DNA of 64,000 nt from Selenihalanaerobacter shriftii (GTDB taxonomy: Bacteria; Bacillota; Halanaerobiia; Halobacteroidales; Acetohalobiaceae), in NCBI RefSeq assembly GCF_900167185.1, contig NZ_FUWM01000004.1, positions 62,001 through 126,000 of the forward strand. The letters are read 5' to 3'. The position numbers and the translations under genes are program-made. This document shows positions 36,209-44,906 of this stretch, one piece after another; the stretch's first letter is position 1; each line of letters opens with the position of its first letter. The notes beneath the pieces are model-generated. The model saw nothing but the letters and a program-made list of their open reading frames with translations. It searched no databases and had not been told where the DNA came from.

Positions 36209-36306
36209 ATCCCCTCCGGCAGTCTGACAATCATAGCATATATTATACCGTAGATTCAAGACTTTGCGACCTTACCTTTCGATAAGCGTGCTATTTTACC
36301 AGGGAT
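36209..36306 (-). promoter_or_regulatory. Cyclic-di-GMP-I (GEMM) riboswitch aptamer
   Basis: Read on the minus strand the segment shows the class I pattern: a closing stem ATCCCT with AGGGGAT, the CACGC entry, a hairpin with a GAAA tetraloop (CTTATC-GAAA-GGTAAG), the conserved TCGCAAAGTC, and then a second stem ending in GCTATGATTGTCAGAC-TGCCG. These match the GEMM consensus closely in order and spacing. Class I riboswitches commonly control motility and chemotaxis genes. Because closing stem and antiterminator share bases, c-di-GMP binding should favour termination and lower the chemoreceptor. Confidence 0.85.
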
Positions 36307-36396
36307 ATTTTAATTTATGTAAATTATATTTACTACTCATATGTAGTATTATTATACATATAGTCTAATTTTGTAGTAATTTGCCTTGTAATCTTA

Positions 36397-36425
36397 ATTA
36401 TATCAGTTGTCTCAAATACTGTCAA
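36397..36425 (-). promoter_or_regulatory. Sigma-A promoter of the riboswitch-chemoreceptor transcript
   Basis: On the minus strand a perfect TTGACA (36425-36420) and a perfect TATAAT (36402-36397) are 17 bases apart. Transcription would begin near 36390 and run through the aptamer at 36306-36209. Confidence 0.88.
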
Positions 36426-36466
36426 GGTAACATAAATTATCTTGATTAAATTATAATCCATTATAT

Positions 36467-36557
36467 ATAATAAAAAGAGGTAGCAATTAATCATTTTGTA
36501 ATTTATTAATAAAGTTGCAAGGGGAAACTACAAAAAAGGGGGAGTTGCTACCTCTTT
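36467..36557 (-). terminator. Long nested hairpin after the carbon-nitrogen hydrolase gene
   Basis: A 13-bp perfect outer stem (AAAGAGGTAGCAA at 36474-36486 with 36545-36557) encloses a second pairing (TTTTGTA 36494-36500 with TACAAAA 36529-36535) and a small inner one. On the minus strand it ends in TTTTTATTATA. It most likely ends the transcript that comes from the gene at 36625-37527, but it is much longer than usual. Confidence 0.7.
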
Positions 36558-36624
36558 AAATTTATCATCTATTAAATTAATTTTAAGGGGTTAAAATTAT
36601 TAATCAATGGTTATTTATTTCTAC

Positions 36625-37527
36625 TTACTTATTTTCTGTTTTCTTATAAGGGATTCGTTTAGACGGTTCGAACTGACTTTTTGCCTCTTTTAAAATTTCT
36701 TCATACATACCAATGTTTCTATCTTCTAAATGATCAAAGATCATAGGGGATTTAGTACCGAAACTTACATTCTTAATAGGATCATTATCTAATTCGACAG
36801 CAATAATTTCTTCAACGCCTCGGGCTTGAGCTAATTTCTGTGCGATTGGACTTACAATCATACTATGACCAAAGTTATAATTATTACCAGCGTCAGGTCC
36901 GACAGCATTTACACCAATCATATATACATGATTGTCATATGCTCTAGCTTTATTTGTCATTTCCCAAATATCAAAGCTTCTTAATAAGGCTGATGGTCTA
37001 AGAATTACTTCTGCTCCTCTAACAGCTAACAATCTACTTAATTCTGGGAAATCACCATCATAACAAAGGATCATTCCAATCTTACCTAATTCAGTATCAT
37101 ATACTTTTGCCTCTCCACCCGGAGTAGCCCAGCCGCCTCCAGCTAATCTTTCTGTAGGGAAAGGATGAGTCTTACGATAAACTCCTACTACTTCGCCATC
37201 AGGTCCAATTAGAGCTGACGAATTATAAACAACACCTGGTTCTTCACCACATTCATAAGTTGGTAAAACAACATAAACTCCATGTTTTTTAGCAGCTTCT
37301 GCTACTGGATCAGTTACTTTACCTGGAATAGGACTTACTAATTCATATAACTCATCAGCTGACATAGCAGGATCAAATCCTGTAGTTATACTCTCAGGAA
37401 AAACGATCAATTCAGCTTCATATTCATCTACAGCTTTATCTATCCATTTAACAACCTTATTTAAATTAGCTTCTACATCATTAGGTTTAACAGCGATTTG
37501 TACACCTGCTGCTACAAAATTTTTCAT
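36625..37527 (-). CDS. Carbon-nitrogen hydrolase (nitrilase superfamily amidase)
   Basis: The 300-residue protein has the catalytic triad of the nitrilase superfamily: glutamate in VFPESITTGF, lysine in VYRKTHPFP, and cysteine in ILCYDGDFPE. Members hydrolyse amides, N-carbamoyl compounds or nitriles. It is the last gene of the AllFGH-type region, 18 bases after carbamate kinase, so an amide or ureido compound of the same pathway is a likely substrate, for example oxamate. That substrate is only inferred. The start has AAGGAG upstream and the protein is soluble. Confidence 0.87.
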   Translation of the reverse strand: MKNFVAAGVQIAVKPNDVEANLNKVVKWIDKAVDEYEAELIVFPESITTGFDPAMSADELYELVSPIPGKVTDPVAEAAKKHGVYVVLPTYECGEEPGVVYNSSALIGPDGEVVGVYRKTHPFPTERLAGGGWATPGGEAKVYDTELGKIGMILCYDGDFPELSRLLAVRGAEVILRPSALLRSFDIWEMTNKARAYDNHVYMIGVNAVGPDAGNNYNFGHSMIVSPIAQKLAQARGVEEIIAVELDNDPIKNVSFGTKSPMIFDHLEDRNIGMYEEILKEAKSQFEPSKRIPYKKTENK

Positions 37528-37545
37528 ATCTATTCACTCCTTAAA

Positions 37546-38514
37546 TTATGCTATCTGATTAACAGCATCTTTATCAGCACAGATTTGTGTTCCAGTCTTA
37601 CCTTCAATAGCTTCTAAAGCTTGGTCTAAAGAAGTAATAATAGCTCTCTCTCCACCATTCTTCACAAAGTCCACTACAGCTTGTACTTTAGGTCCCATGC
37701 TACCAGTACCAAAATGACCTTCTGCTTGGTATTCTTCCATCTCGGCGATAGTTAGTATACCTAAATTCTCTTGTTGTGGAGTACCAAAATTAATTGCTAC
37801 ATTTGGTACATCAGTTAAAATCATCAAAATATCAGCATCTACCTCTTCAGCTAATTTACGAGTAGCCAAGTCTTTATCAATAACTGCTTCAACACCAGAT
37901 AGTTGTTCGTTCTCATCTTCAACTACTGGAATTCCTCCACCTCCAGAAGCTACAACAACATTGTCATTAGCAATTAATTCTTTGATAGATTCTGTTTCTA
38001 CAATCTTTTGTGGTACAGGGGAAGCAACAACTTTTCTCCAGCCTCGTCCACTATCTTCTATCCAGTTTTCATCCTTTTCTTCCATAGCCTTTTTAGCTTC
38101 TTCTTCAGAATAAAAAGGACCAACTGGCTTAGTAGGATTTGCAAAAGCCTCATCGTCTTCATTAACAACTACCTGAGTTACTGTAGTAAGCACATTCTTA
38201 TTAATATCTAATTCTCTAAAAACATTTCCTAAAGATTGTTGTACCATATAACCAATTTGTCCCTGAGTCTGTGCCCCACAAATTTCTAAAGGCATAGGTG
38301 GTACTTCATCACTACCAGCTTCATGCTGAATTAAAAGACTACCTACTTGCGGACCATTACCATGACTAACTACAACCTCATAGCCACTATCAATTAACTT
38401 AGCTATCTGTTCACAAGCATTCTTAACATTAGCTAACTGTTCATCAGCAGTGCCTTCCTGTCCAGCCTGTAAAATTGCGTTTCCTCCTAATGCTACTGCC
38501 ACTCTCTTCTCCAT
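37546..38514 (-). CDS. Carbamate kinase
   Basis: The 322-residue kinase has the carbamate kinase pattern: VAVALGGNAILQ at the N-terminus, VVSHGNGPQVG near residue 50, VVASGGGGIPV near residue 206, and the C-terminal GSMGPKVQAVVDFV. It makes ATP and carbamate from carbamoyl phosphate and ADP in degradative pathways. Next to AllFGH-type genes it plays the part of E. coli AllK, and gives the pathway its substrate-level ATP. A hairpin (38605-38660) lies between it and the cyclase gene. Confidence 0.94.
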   Translation of the reverse strand: MEKRVAVALGGNAILQAGQEGTADEQLANVKNACEQIAKLIDSGYEVVVSHGNGPQVGSLLIQHEAGSDEVPPMPLEICGAQTQGQIGYMVQQSLGNVFRELDINKNVLTTVTQVVVNEDDEAFANPTKPVGPFYSEEEAKKAMEEKDENWIEDSGRGWRKVVASPVPQKIVETESIKELIANDNVVVASGGGGIPVVEDENEQLSGVEAVIDKDLATRKLAEEVDADILMILTDVPNVAINFGTPQQENLGILTIAEMEEYQAEGHFGTGSMGPKVQAVVDFVKNGGERAIITSLDQALEAIEGKTGTQICADKDAVNQIA

Positions 38515-38604
38515 TATTCAATCACCTTTCCAATTTATGATTTAATATTCTCAAAATTAATAGCCAAAATATATAATCTATTATTTAATTCAAAAGTTAA
38601 GTTT

Positions 38605-38662
38605 AAAAGAGACCAAGGAGGACTGAACTAAAAGATGTAATCCACCTTGGCCTTTTTTAATA
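38605..38662. terminator. Hairpin between cyclase and carbamate kinase genes
   Basis: GACCAAGG (38611-38618) and CCTTGGCC (38645-38652) close a stem-loop of about 40 bases followed by six T residues on the plus strand and by CTCTTTT on the minus strand. On the minus strand it may let only part of the transcript reach carbamate kinase. Confidence 0.6.
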
Positions 38663-38695
38663 GGACTCTAATTTATAGAATATCTTAATTGATTC

Positions 38696-39451
38696 TTACT
38701 CCATTCCGTCAAAAGCAACTACACGAGAAATACTAGATTCACCGTCTACCATTCTCCAAGGGAAACATCCAATAGTAGTTCTTTGATTTAATAATTCATC
38801 AATTTCTCCACCCATGTTCTCAACATGAATGATTCCTTCTGGGAATAATTTAGTGTGCATTAACTGACGACCTTCATCAGGGAAAATTTCAGTTAACGGC
38901 TTACCAAGCTTTTCTTCACACTCTTCAGCTAAGTCTGGTCTTAACTTACGAATAACTGTATTCATTGGGTGATCTGCAGAACCACAATCAACACCAACCC
39001 ACTTAATTTCTTTCTCCATACACCATTCAGCAAATTCCATGTTAGGTCCAGGATGCTTGCACATATAAGCTTCTTCATCAGCTTCTTCCTTATTATATGC
39101 ATAATGATGGTATCCTGTATGGATAATTAAAATATCACCTGTCTTAACTTCTACTCTTTCTTCGATCATTTCTGGAGTATAAATTCCATACTCTCCTACA
39201 GCATCGCTAACGTCAACTACTGCTGCTGGTCCAACTAAATCTTCTAAAGGAATACTAGCAATATCTCTACCAGCAGTCCAGAAATGGCGCTCTCCGTCTA
39301 AGTGAGTACCAACATGGTTACTAGTTCTAATAATTTGACCATTTACCCTTTCAGTAGATAGTCTTTTGAAATACTTCATTTCAAATGGTTCATAAGTTGG
39401 CCAAGGTGGTGTAGAAGTACTTAATGGTTGAGTTAAATCATACATTTTCAT
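38696..39451 (-). CDS. Cyclase-family (kynurenine formamidase-like) metal hydrolase
   Basis: The 251-residue protein has the cyclase-family start MYDLTQPLSTSTPPWPT and the metal-binding motif SNHVGTHLDGERHF (HxGTHxDxxxH). Later it has GDILIIHTGYHHY and WVGVDCGSADHPMN. Members are Mn- or Zn-dependent amide or ring hydrolases such as kynurenine formamidase and isatin hydrolase. In this operon the substrate may be a cyclic ureide or acylated intermediate, which is inference. AAAAGGGG lies before the ATG. Confidence 0.85.
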   Translation of the reverse strand: MKMYDLTQPLSTSTPPWPTYEPFEMKYFKRLSTERVNGQIIRTSNHVGTHLDGERHFWTAGRDIASIPLEDLVGPAAVVDVSDAVGEYGIYTPEMIEERVEVKTGDILIIHTGYHHYAYNKEEADEEAYMCKHPGPNMEFAEWCMEKEIKWVGVDCGSADHPMNTVIRKLRPDLAEECEEKLGKPLTEIFPDEGRQLMHTKLFPEGIIHVENMGGEIDELLNQRTTIGCFPWRMVDGESSISRVVAFDGME

Positions 39452-39487
39452 TATAAATCGCCCCTTTTAAATTTTTTAGTTTTTATT

Positions 39488-39532
39488 TATAGATTATTAG
39501 GGGAAGATCCTAAAATCTATCCCCTAATCTAA
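39488..39532. repeat. Stem-loop between CoA-transferase and cyclase genes
   Basis: AGATTATTAGGGGA (39491-39504) pairs imperfectly with TCCCCTAATCT further on (about 39520-39530). No T run follows directly on the minus strand. It may be an RNA-processing or stabilising element within the operon, or a weak terminator. Confidence 0.5.
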
Positions 39533-39544
39533 TCCGCATAGTAA

Positions 39545-40720
39545 TTAAACCACTTCTATCTTTGGTCTATCTCCATCTAAAAGTTCATCAATAACTTCTT
39601 CATTATGCTCTCCTAATTCAGGAGCCCGTGGCTTAGAATCTTCTTCAGGTAAATTAGTCATCTTAATTGGATTACCAGCTACTGCCATGTCTTCTTCATA
39701 CCCATCTAAGTCAAGTAACATATTCCTAGCTTGTACTTGTGGATAATCGAATAACTTATCAACAGTATTAATAGGGCTAGTCGGTACTCCATGATTATCA
39801 ATTATCTCTACCCATTCATCAACAGTCTTTTTAGCTAACTCTTCACCTAAGACTTCATTTAATTCCTCGATGTTATCTGATCTATCAGCATTAGTCTTAA
39901 AGCGAGAATCATCTATTAAATCTTCACGGCCAATTGCTTCACATAACTTGCCCCATAGAGTATCATTCCCAGCTGCAATTACAAACCAACCATCCTTAGC
40001 TTCGAAAGCCTGGAAAGGAGTAATAGATGGATGACGTGCTCCTAATGGCTTTGGTGCTTCACCGCTCACCATATACCGAGCAATTGCATTTTCTAAAATA
40101 GCAACCTGACCATCTAACATAGCTACATCTACTTTTTGACCTTCACCAGTTGTATTTCTCTGATGTAAAGCAGATACAATACCTGTAGCAGTAAACATTC
40201 CAGCTACTATATCACCAACAGATACTCCAACTCTAACCGGTGATCCATCTGGTTCTCCAGTAATGCTCATTACACCACTAGCAGCTTGAACGATCATATC
40301 ATATGCTGCTTTTTTAGAATCTGGACCACTATGACCAAATCCTGAAGTGGCAGCATAGATTATTTCGGGATTAATCTCTTTTAAAGTTTCATATCCTAAT
40401 CCTAGCTTCTCCATAGTTCCAGGTCGAAAGTTCTCAGTTACAACATCAACCTTTTCTACTAACCGTTTAAATATTTCTATATCTTTCTCATTTTTTAGAT
40501 TCAAAGATATACTTCTTTTACCACTATTTAAACTAGCAAAGTAAGCACTCTCCTCACCGTCTTCAAAGAATGGCCCAAAACTTCTAGCATCATCTCCAAC
40601 GCCTGGGCGTTCAACTTTAATTACATCGGCTCCTAAGTTTGCTAGCATCATTGTACAATATGGTCCTGCTAGCACTCGAGTTAAATCTAAAACCTTAACT
40701 CCCTCTAATGGCTTACTCAT
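39545..40720 (-). CDS. CaiB/BaiF-family CoA-transferase (class III)
   Basis: The 391-residue protein has the class III CoA-transferase pattern: VKVLDLTRVLAGPYCTMMLA, LGADVIKVERPG, the catalytic aspartate in KAAYDMIVQAASGVMS near residue 155, and GEGQKVDVAMLDG. Known members move CoA between formate, oxalate, carnitine and other acids. In the neighbourhood of oxamate-forming genes an oxalate- or oxamate-type acid is an attractive substrate, but no oxalyl-CoA decarboxylase is in the window. CGGGAGGTG precedes the ATG. It is 35 bases after allG. Confidence 0.88.
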   Translation of the reverse strand: MSKPLEGVKVLDLTRVLAGPYCTMMLANLGADVIKVERPGVGDDARSFGPFFEDGEESAYFASLNSGKRSISLNLKNEKDIEIFKRLVEKVDVVTENFRPGTMEKLGLGYETLKEINPEIIYAATSGFGHSGPDSKKAAYDMIVQAASGVMSITGEPDGSPVRVGVSVGDIVAGMFTATGIVSALHQRNTTGEGQKVDVAMLDGQVAILENAIARYMVSGEAPKPLGARHPSITPFQAFEAKDGWFVIAAGNDTLWGKLCEAIGREDLIDDSRFKTNADRSDNIEELNEVLGEELAKKTVDEWVEIIDNHGVPTSPINTVDKLFDYPQVQARNMLLDLDGYEEDMAVAGNPIKMTNLPEEDSKPRAPELGEHNEEVIDELLDGDRPKIEVV

Positions 40721-40755
40721 TACTTACACCTCCCGAGTATTATATTAATTTAAAA

Positions 40756-42006
40756 TTAACCTCTATATTTCTTAGCAAAAGCTCTTAAAGCATCTTCAAA
40801 ACAGTTCTTCGGAGGATCTACTAAACCAGCACCAACCTGTCCAACTCCTGGATCCTTATGAGCAATTCCAGTATTAATTGTTGGTAGGATTCCAGTTTCT
40901 ACAACCTTACGAACATCAATTCCTGTAGCTGTTCCTCTAAAGCCCATACTTGGAATAGTGAATGTATCATTTTCCTCTACACTAATTTCATACATAGACT
41001 TAGTGAAGTTAACTGCATCTTCAGGTGTGCCGCCTACAAAACCAACGATTGCTGGTGCAGCCGCCATAGCGAATCCACCAATTGCAGCAGTTTCAGAAAT
41101 TGTACTGTCTCCAATATCTGGGTTAGCATCGTCAGTGCTATAACCTGGGAAGAATAATCCATCAATTACCTGAGCTTCTCCTGTAAACCATTCTTCTTCT
41201 AGTCCACTAATTCTAATTCCGAATTCAACACCATTTCTAGCCATAGCAGTAATAATTGTACTTCCTTCAATACCATGAGCTGCATCCATAGTAGCCTTGC
41301 ATGCTGGCATTGAAATATTTAAATAAAAGTGTTCATTATCTGCCATGAAGTTAATCATATCTTTAATAGTATCGTTATCTATATCAGTTTGTAATAAATA
41401 TGGAGTGATCTCTCTAATGAATAATGCACTACCAGCTTTATTACGGTTGTGACACTCATCACCCATATGAATAGCTTGAGAAGTCATATTTTTAACGTTA
41501 ATTCCGTCTTCCATTAAACTTAAAGCTTCTTTAAGTGCAGGAGCTAAAGTATTTTCAATCCACTTTAACTTTTCAATTACTTCTTCACTATAGGCACCAT
41601 ATCTTAATACTTTACCTAAACCTTCGTTAATTGTACAGAATGCTTTATTTCCTTGATCTTGATTTTCAACAACATATACTGGCATAGAAGCAGAAGTAAC
41701 TCCAGCCATCGGTCCTACAGCTTGGTGGTGGTGGCAAGGATCAAAAGTAATCTCACCAGAACCAGCTAATTCAACTGCTTCATCTTCGTCTTCAGCTAAT
41801 CCTTCATAAATCAATGCTCCAATTACAGCACCTTTCATTGGTCCACACATATTTTCCCATTCTACCGGTGGTCCAGCGTGAAGGATAGTCTTTTTAGTCA
41901 TTTCTGGAATTACATCCCCAGCTGTCTTAATATCAACTAATACAGGTTCTGCATTTTGCATTCTTTCAACTGCTTTTGCATTTGCTTCTTTAATACTAAT
42001 ACTCAT
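40756..42006 (-). CDS. allG: DUF1116 protein, AllG/YlbE type (oxamate carbamoyltransferase subunit)
   Basis: The 416-residue soluble protein belongs to DUF1116: it has GPPVEWENMCGPMKGAVIGA, FDPCHHHQAVGPMAGVTSAS, NKAFCTINEGLGKVLRYGAY, and HMGDECHNRNKAGSALF. In E. coli allF, allG and allH (formerly fdrA, ylbE, ylbF) together encode oxamate carbamoyltransferase, which turns oxalurate and phosphate into oxamate and carbamoyl phosphate. All three are here in one operon with carbamate kinase, so the same reaction is likely. AAGGAGG precedes the ATG. Confidence 0.85.
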   Translation of the reverse strand: MSISIKEANAKAVERMQNAEPVLVDIKTAGDVIPEMTKKTILHAGPPVEWENMCGPMKGAVIGALIYEGLAEDEDEAVELAGSGEITFDPCHHHQAVGPMAGVTSASMPVYVVENQDQGNKAFCTINEGLGKVLRYGAYSEEVIEKLKWIENTLAPALKEALSLMEDGINVKNMTSQAIHMGDECHNRNKAGSALFIREITPYLLQTDIDNDTIKDMINFMADNEHFYLNISMPACKATMDAAHGIEGSTIITAMARNGVEFGIRISGLEEEWFTGEAQVIDGLFFPGYSTDDANPDIGDSTISETAAIGGFAMAAAPAIVGFVGGTPEDAVNFTKSMYEISVEENDTFTIPSMGFRGTATGIDVRKVVETGILPTINTGIAHKDPGVGQVGAGLVDPPKNCFEDALRAFAKKYRG

Positions 42007-42075
42007 TAATATAACCTCCTTGAAATTTACAGTTTAATTTAAATTTATATTTTAAAAATTTAGTCTCAAAAAGAA

Positions 42076-42252
42076 TTAATCCATTAATGAATCTAATAGT
42101 GAAGCTAGTTCAGTATCTCCCCCTGCTGGAGGTTCCCAATCCATCTGAACTACATCAACACCTTCTTCTTTTAAACTTTCTGCGAAAGAATCTAAACCAA
42201 TATTAATAACTTTTAATTTCTGGTTAAAAAGTTCTAAAATCTTCTCTTCCAC
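42076..42252 (-). CDS. Small FdrA-domain protein
   Basis: The 58-residue protein (INIGLDSFAESLKEEGVDVV, then QMDWEPPAGGD) is the small piece often found between fdrA and DUF1116 genes and annotated as an FdrA-domain protein. I place the start at the GTG at 42252, eight bases after AAAGGTGG; this removes the overlap with allF that an upstream start at 42315 would cause. It may be a small subunit or assembly part of the carbamoyltransferase. Its role is unknown. Confidence 0.72.
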   Translation of the reverse strand: MEEKILELFNQKLKVINIGLDSFAESLKEEGVDVVQMDWEPPAGGDTELASLLDSLMD

Positions 42253-42295
42253 AACCTTCACCACCTTTCTTAGGAGAAATGAATATATAGTTAAT

Positions 42296-43852
42296 TTAGT
42301 TAATTTCCTGAACAATTTTAGCTGCTAATCTAGCTGCCTGTGCATTACTAGGCATTACAATAGCGCCAACTTCTTCTAACTTTGCCGTCTGTTCTTCTAA
42401 ATCTTGTGGGTCATTTGCTGTTCCACAAACAGATACAATTGTAGTTAAGTGTCCACCGCGAGCTTCAGCTTTTTCTTTAGCTTCTTTAATAGCTTCTGCT
42501 AATTCTCCAGCTGGATTCTCATGAGAACCATAACCTAACACAACATCTGCTAATAAGATGGCCATTTCTTCATCTTCAGCCTCTACTTCTACTCTTTCTA
42601 CTCGAGTAAATGGTTCAATCATAGGATGAGGTCTGCCTTGAGTAAACTCATCTTCTCCTAAGTCAAGAGCAGTATTTTCTTGACTCTTAGTATTATCTTC
42701 AAGTACCCATTCAGGCTTTAAAGGAATGTTAGAATAAAGTGCATCCAATTCATCTGCTAAGATTAACATCGATTCATCACATAATGTTCCACCTGTATAA
42801 AGTCCTCTTAAATATTTCTGTGCATCACTATATTTTGCAGTCTCTTCTTCAACAATCTTAGCTACTTCTTCTTCTGGAATAGTGAATTCTTTAGCTTCAT
42901 ACTCTTCACCTTCACTTAAAGCTACTGCTTTTAATGCAGCTTCCTCTAAATTACTGCTATAAATAGCTTTAGTATCAGCAAATAAATCTTCATTTCCACC
43001 TAAGAAGTTCACTACAACTGGCTTATCAATTTCATCAACCTCTGCTAAAATCTTTTTAACAACTTCATCAGCAGGTGGTTTAGAAACTAATACAATAACT
43101 TCAGTACTATCGTCAGCAGCTAATGCTTTTAATCCTTTTAGCATCTCTCTACCGCCAACTTCTGTGGATAAGTCTCTTCCTCCAGTACCAATTACTTGAG
43201 AAACTCCTAATCCACTTTTATCGATTATTGTACTAACTTCTTGAGCTCCTGTTCCGGAAGCTGCTACTAAACCAATATTACCTTCACTAACTACATTAGA
43301 GAATGCTAAAGGTTTATTATTAATAACAGCAGTACCACAATCAGGCCCCATAAGTAGTAATCCTTTTTCAGCTGCCAATTCTTTTAGTTCAATCTCTTCT
43401 TCTACTGGAACATTGTCACTAAATAACATTACATGTAAACCTTTATTTAATGCCTTTTCTGCTTCTTTCTTAGCGTAATCTCCTGGTACAGAGACAATAG
43501 CTAAGTTAGCACCTGGCATAGCATCTAAAGCTGAATCTAAAGTACGTGGTCTATAATCTTCATCTCCACCTGCACTTGCTTTAGCTTCTAATGCTTCTGT
43601 AACAGAATTCAATGCTTCCTCTGCAAGTTCATCTGTATCAGCTTCAATAGCAACCACCATATCCTTTGGTGAAGCATTATCAGCCTCTTCAGTTAAAAGC
43701 CCTACATTTTCTAATAATTCTTTGTTATGAGGAGTAGCCATTACTACTACTGCCTCAGTCATTCCTTCCATACCCTTGATATCTTTAGAAATTGACATCA
43801 AAGTTACAGAATCATAATAATTATTTTCATCAATTACAACTTTTTTAGCCAT
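42296..43852 (-). CDS. allF: FdrA/AllF protein (oxamate carbamoyltransferase subunit, acyl-CoA-synthetase-like)
   Basis: The 518-residue protein has the fold of succinyl-CoA synthetase alpha chains: a Rossmann part (LMGPDCGTAVINN, SNVVSEGNIGLVAASGTGAQ) and a second ligase domain (QVIGTGGRDLSTEVGG, then VLGYGSHENPAGELAEAIKE near residue 445). E. coli FdrA/AllF is the matching subunit of oxamate carbamoyltransferase. AAGGAGG lies before the ATG. It follows allH after 34 bases. The large acidic loop in the middle (EEEYEAKEFTIPEEEVAKI) suits a halophile. Confidence 0.88.
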   Translation of the reverse strand: MAKKVVIDENNYYDSVTLMSISKDIKGMEGMTEAVVVMATPHNKELLENVGLLTEEADNASPKDMVVAIEADTDELAEEALNSVTEALEAKASAGGDEDYRPRTLDSALDAMPGANLAIVSVPGDYAKKEAEKALNKGLHVMLFSDNVPVEEEIELKELAAEKGLLLMGPDCGTAVINNKPLAFSNVVSEGNIGLVAASGTGAQEVSTIIDKSGLGVSQVIGTGGRDLSTEVGGREMLKGLKALAADDSTEVIVLVSKPPADEVVKKILAEVDEIDKPVVVNFLGGNEDLFADTKAIYSSNLEEAALKAVALSEGEEYEAKEFTIPEEEVAKIVEEETAKYSDAQKYLRGLYTGGTLCDESMLILADELDALYSNIPLKPEWVLEDNTKSQENTALDLGEDEFTQGRPHPMIEPFTRVERVEVEAEDEEMAILLADVVLGYGSHENPAGELAEAIKEAKEKAEARGGHLTTIVSVCGTANDPQDLEEQTAKLEEVGAIVMPSNAQAARLAAKIVQEIN

Positions 43853-43886
43853 TTAACTTCCTCCTTATCTTCGTTAAAAGAATAAT

Positions 43887-44846
43887 TTATTTGTAATTAC
43901 CATCTAACATATTTAATAAAATATATCCCCCAGTTAAAATACCTGTTGCTATATCAGTTCCAGATGTACTACCTCGGGATAAAAGCTGTAATGTACTACA
44001 AAAAACCTCTTCATCCCCACCCAAAAATAAAGCATTAATTAAACTCAAAATAACTTCTGAAACCTTTCCTTCAAGGATATATTTTAAAGTTGACTTACTA
44101 ACTAATGTTGTCCTACTTTCAGCTGCATCTAACAATCTATTCTTTAATTCTAAATCAATATAATCTATATTTATCCTTGCTTCAATAATCTGTAGCATAG
44201 TATAAAAACCAACTAAGAAATCATCTCCAGCCGGAGTTAGTCCTGGACCTAATCCTATTAAATCTTGTGAACTTTTAATTATCTGTTCTTTATTGTTATC
44301 CAAAGTAGCTTGAATTAAATTGGTTATTATAGGAAAGGCTTTTCTTGAAACTGGATTCAATGATTTATTTAGTTTCTGCTGATTCATTTCCTCTGGTACT
44401 ATTACCTGTGGTAATAACGCGCCAATTTCACCTACGCCAGCAGTCTCTCCTTCTCTAGAGAGAATCTCTATAAAGAATTGGAGATTTTCTTTGAACTTAG
44501 ATATATTTTCAATAAAAGAATCAAATTTTAAGTTACCATCCCAAGTTTTACTTCCATCTACTTCTATTTGAAATCGTTTCCTTTTAAATTTAATAACTTT
44601 AGGAGTCAACTTCACTTCTTCTCTAGGCTTAATTCCAAAACTTGTTAAGTCAAGCATTTGAGAAGATTCTAATACTAAATTATTTGGTGCATTTGAATTA
44701 ATAGTAGATATAGAAACTAATTCTCCAGTTTCTAACTCTAAATTAACCACTTTTTTAAAAACACTTTCTACTTGCGCCAACAAAGCTTGATGAGTTACTA
44801 ATTTTCTTTTGAAATCTGAACCAATCCTTAAGCTTTGTAGTCTCAT
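43887..44846 (-). CDS. allH: DUF2877 protein, AllH/YlbF type
   Basis: The 319-residue soluble protein carries the DUF2877 core near its C-terminal half: LIGLGPGLTPAGDDFLVGF, then LISLINALFLGGDEE and STSGTDIATGILTGGYILL. In E. coli this protein (YlbF/AllH) is the third component of oxamate carbamoyltransferase. It is the first gene of the all-type operon here, with a 24-bp palindrome (44907-44930) about 60 bases upstream of the start. Confidence 0.85.
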   Translation of the reverse strand: MRLQSLRIGSDFKRKLVTHQALLAQVESVFKKVVNLELETGELVSISTINSNAPNNLVLESSQMLDLTSFGIKPREEVKLTPKVIKFKRKRFQIEVDGSKTWDGNLKFDSFIENISKFKENLQFFIEILSREGETAGVGEIGALLPQVIVPEEMNQQKLNKSLNPVSRKAFPIITNLIQATLDNNKEQIIKSSQDLIGLGPGLTPAGDDFLVGFYTMLQIIEARINIDYIDLELKNRLLDAAESRTTLVSKSTLKYILEGKVSEVILSLINALFLGGDEEVFCSTLQLLSRGSTSGTDIATGILTGGYILLNMLDGNYK

Positions 44847-44906
44847 TATAATCTTCCCTACTAAATTATTTTTTATTCGATAGCTTATACTATTCTATGA
44901 CATACT

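Noticed and set aside
36114-36624. A gene in the 510-base leader and gap
   Set aside because: The sequence is explained by a terminator, a riboswitch, a promoter and a long hairpin; no convincing frame is present.
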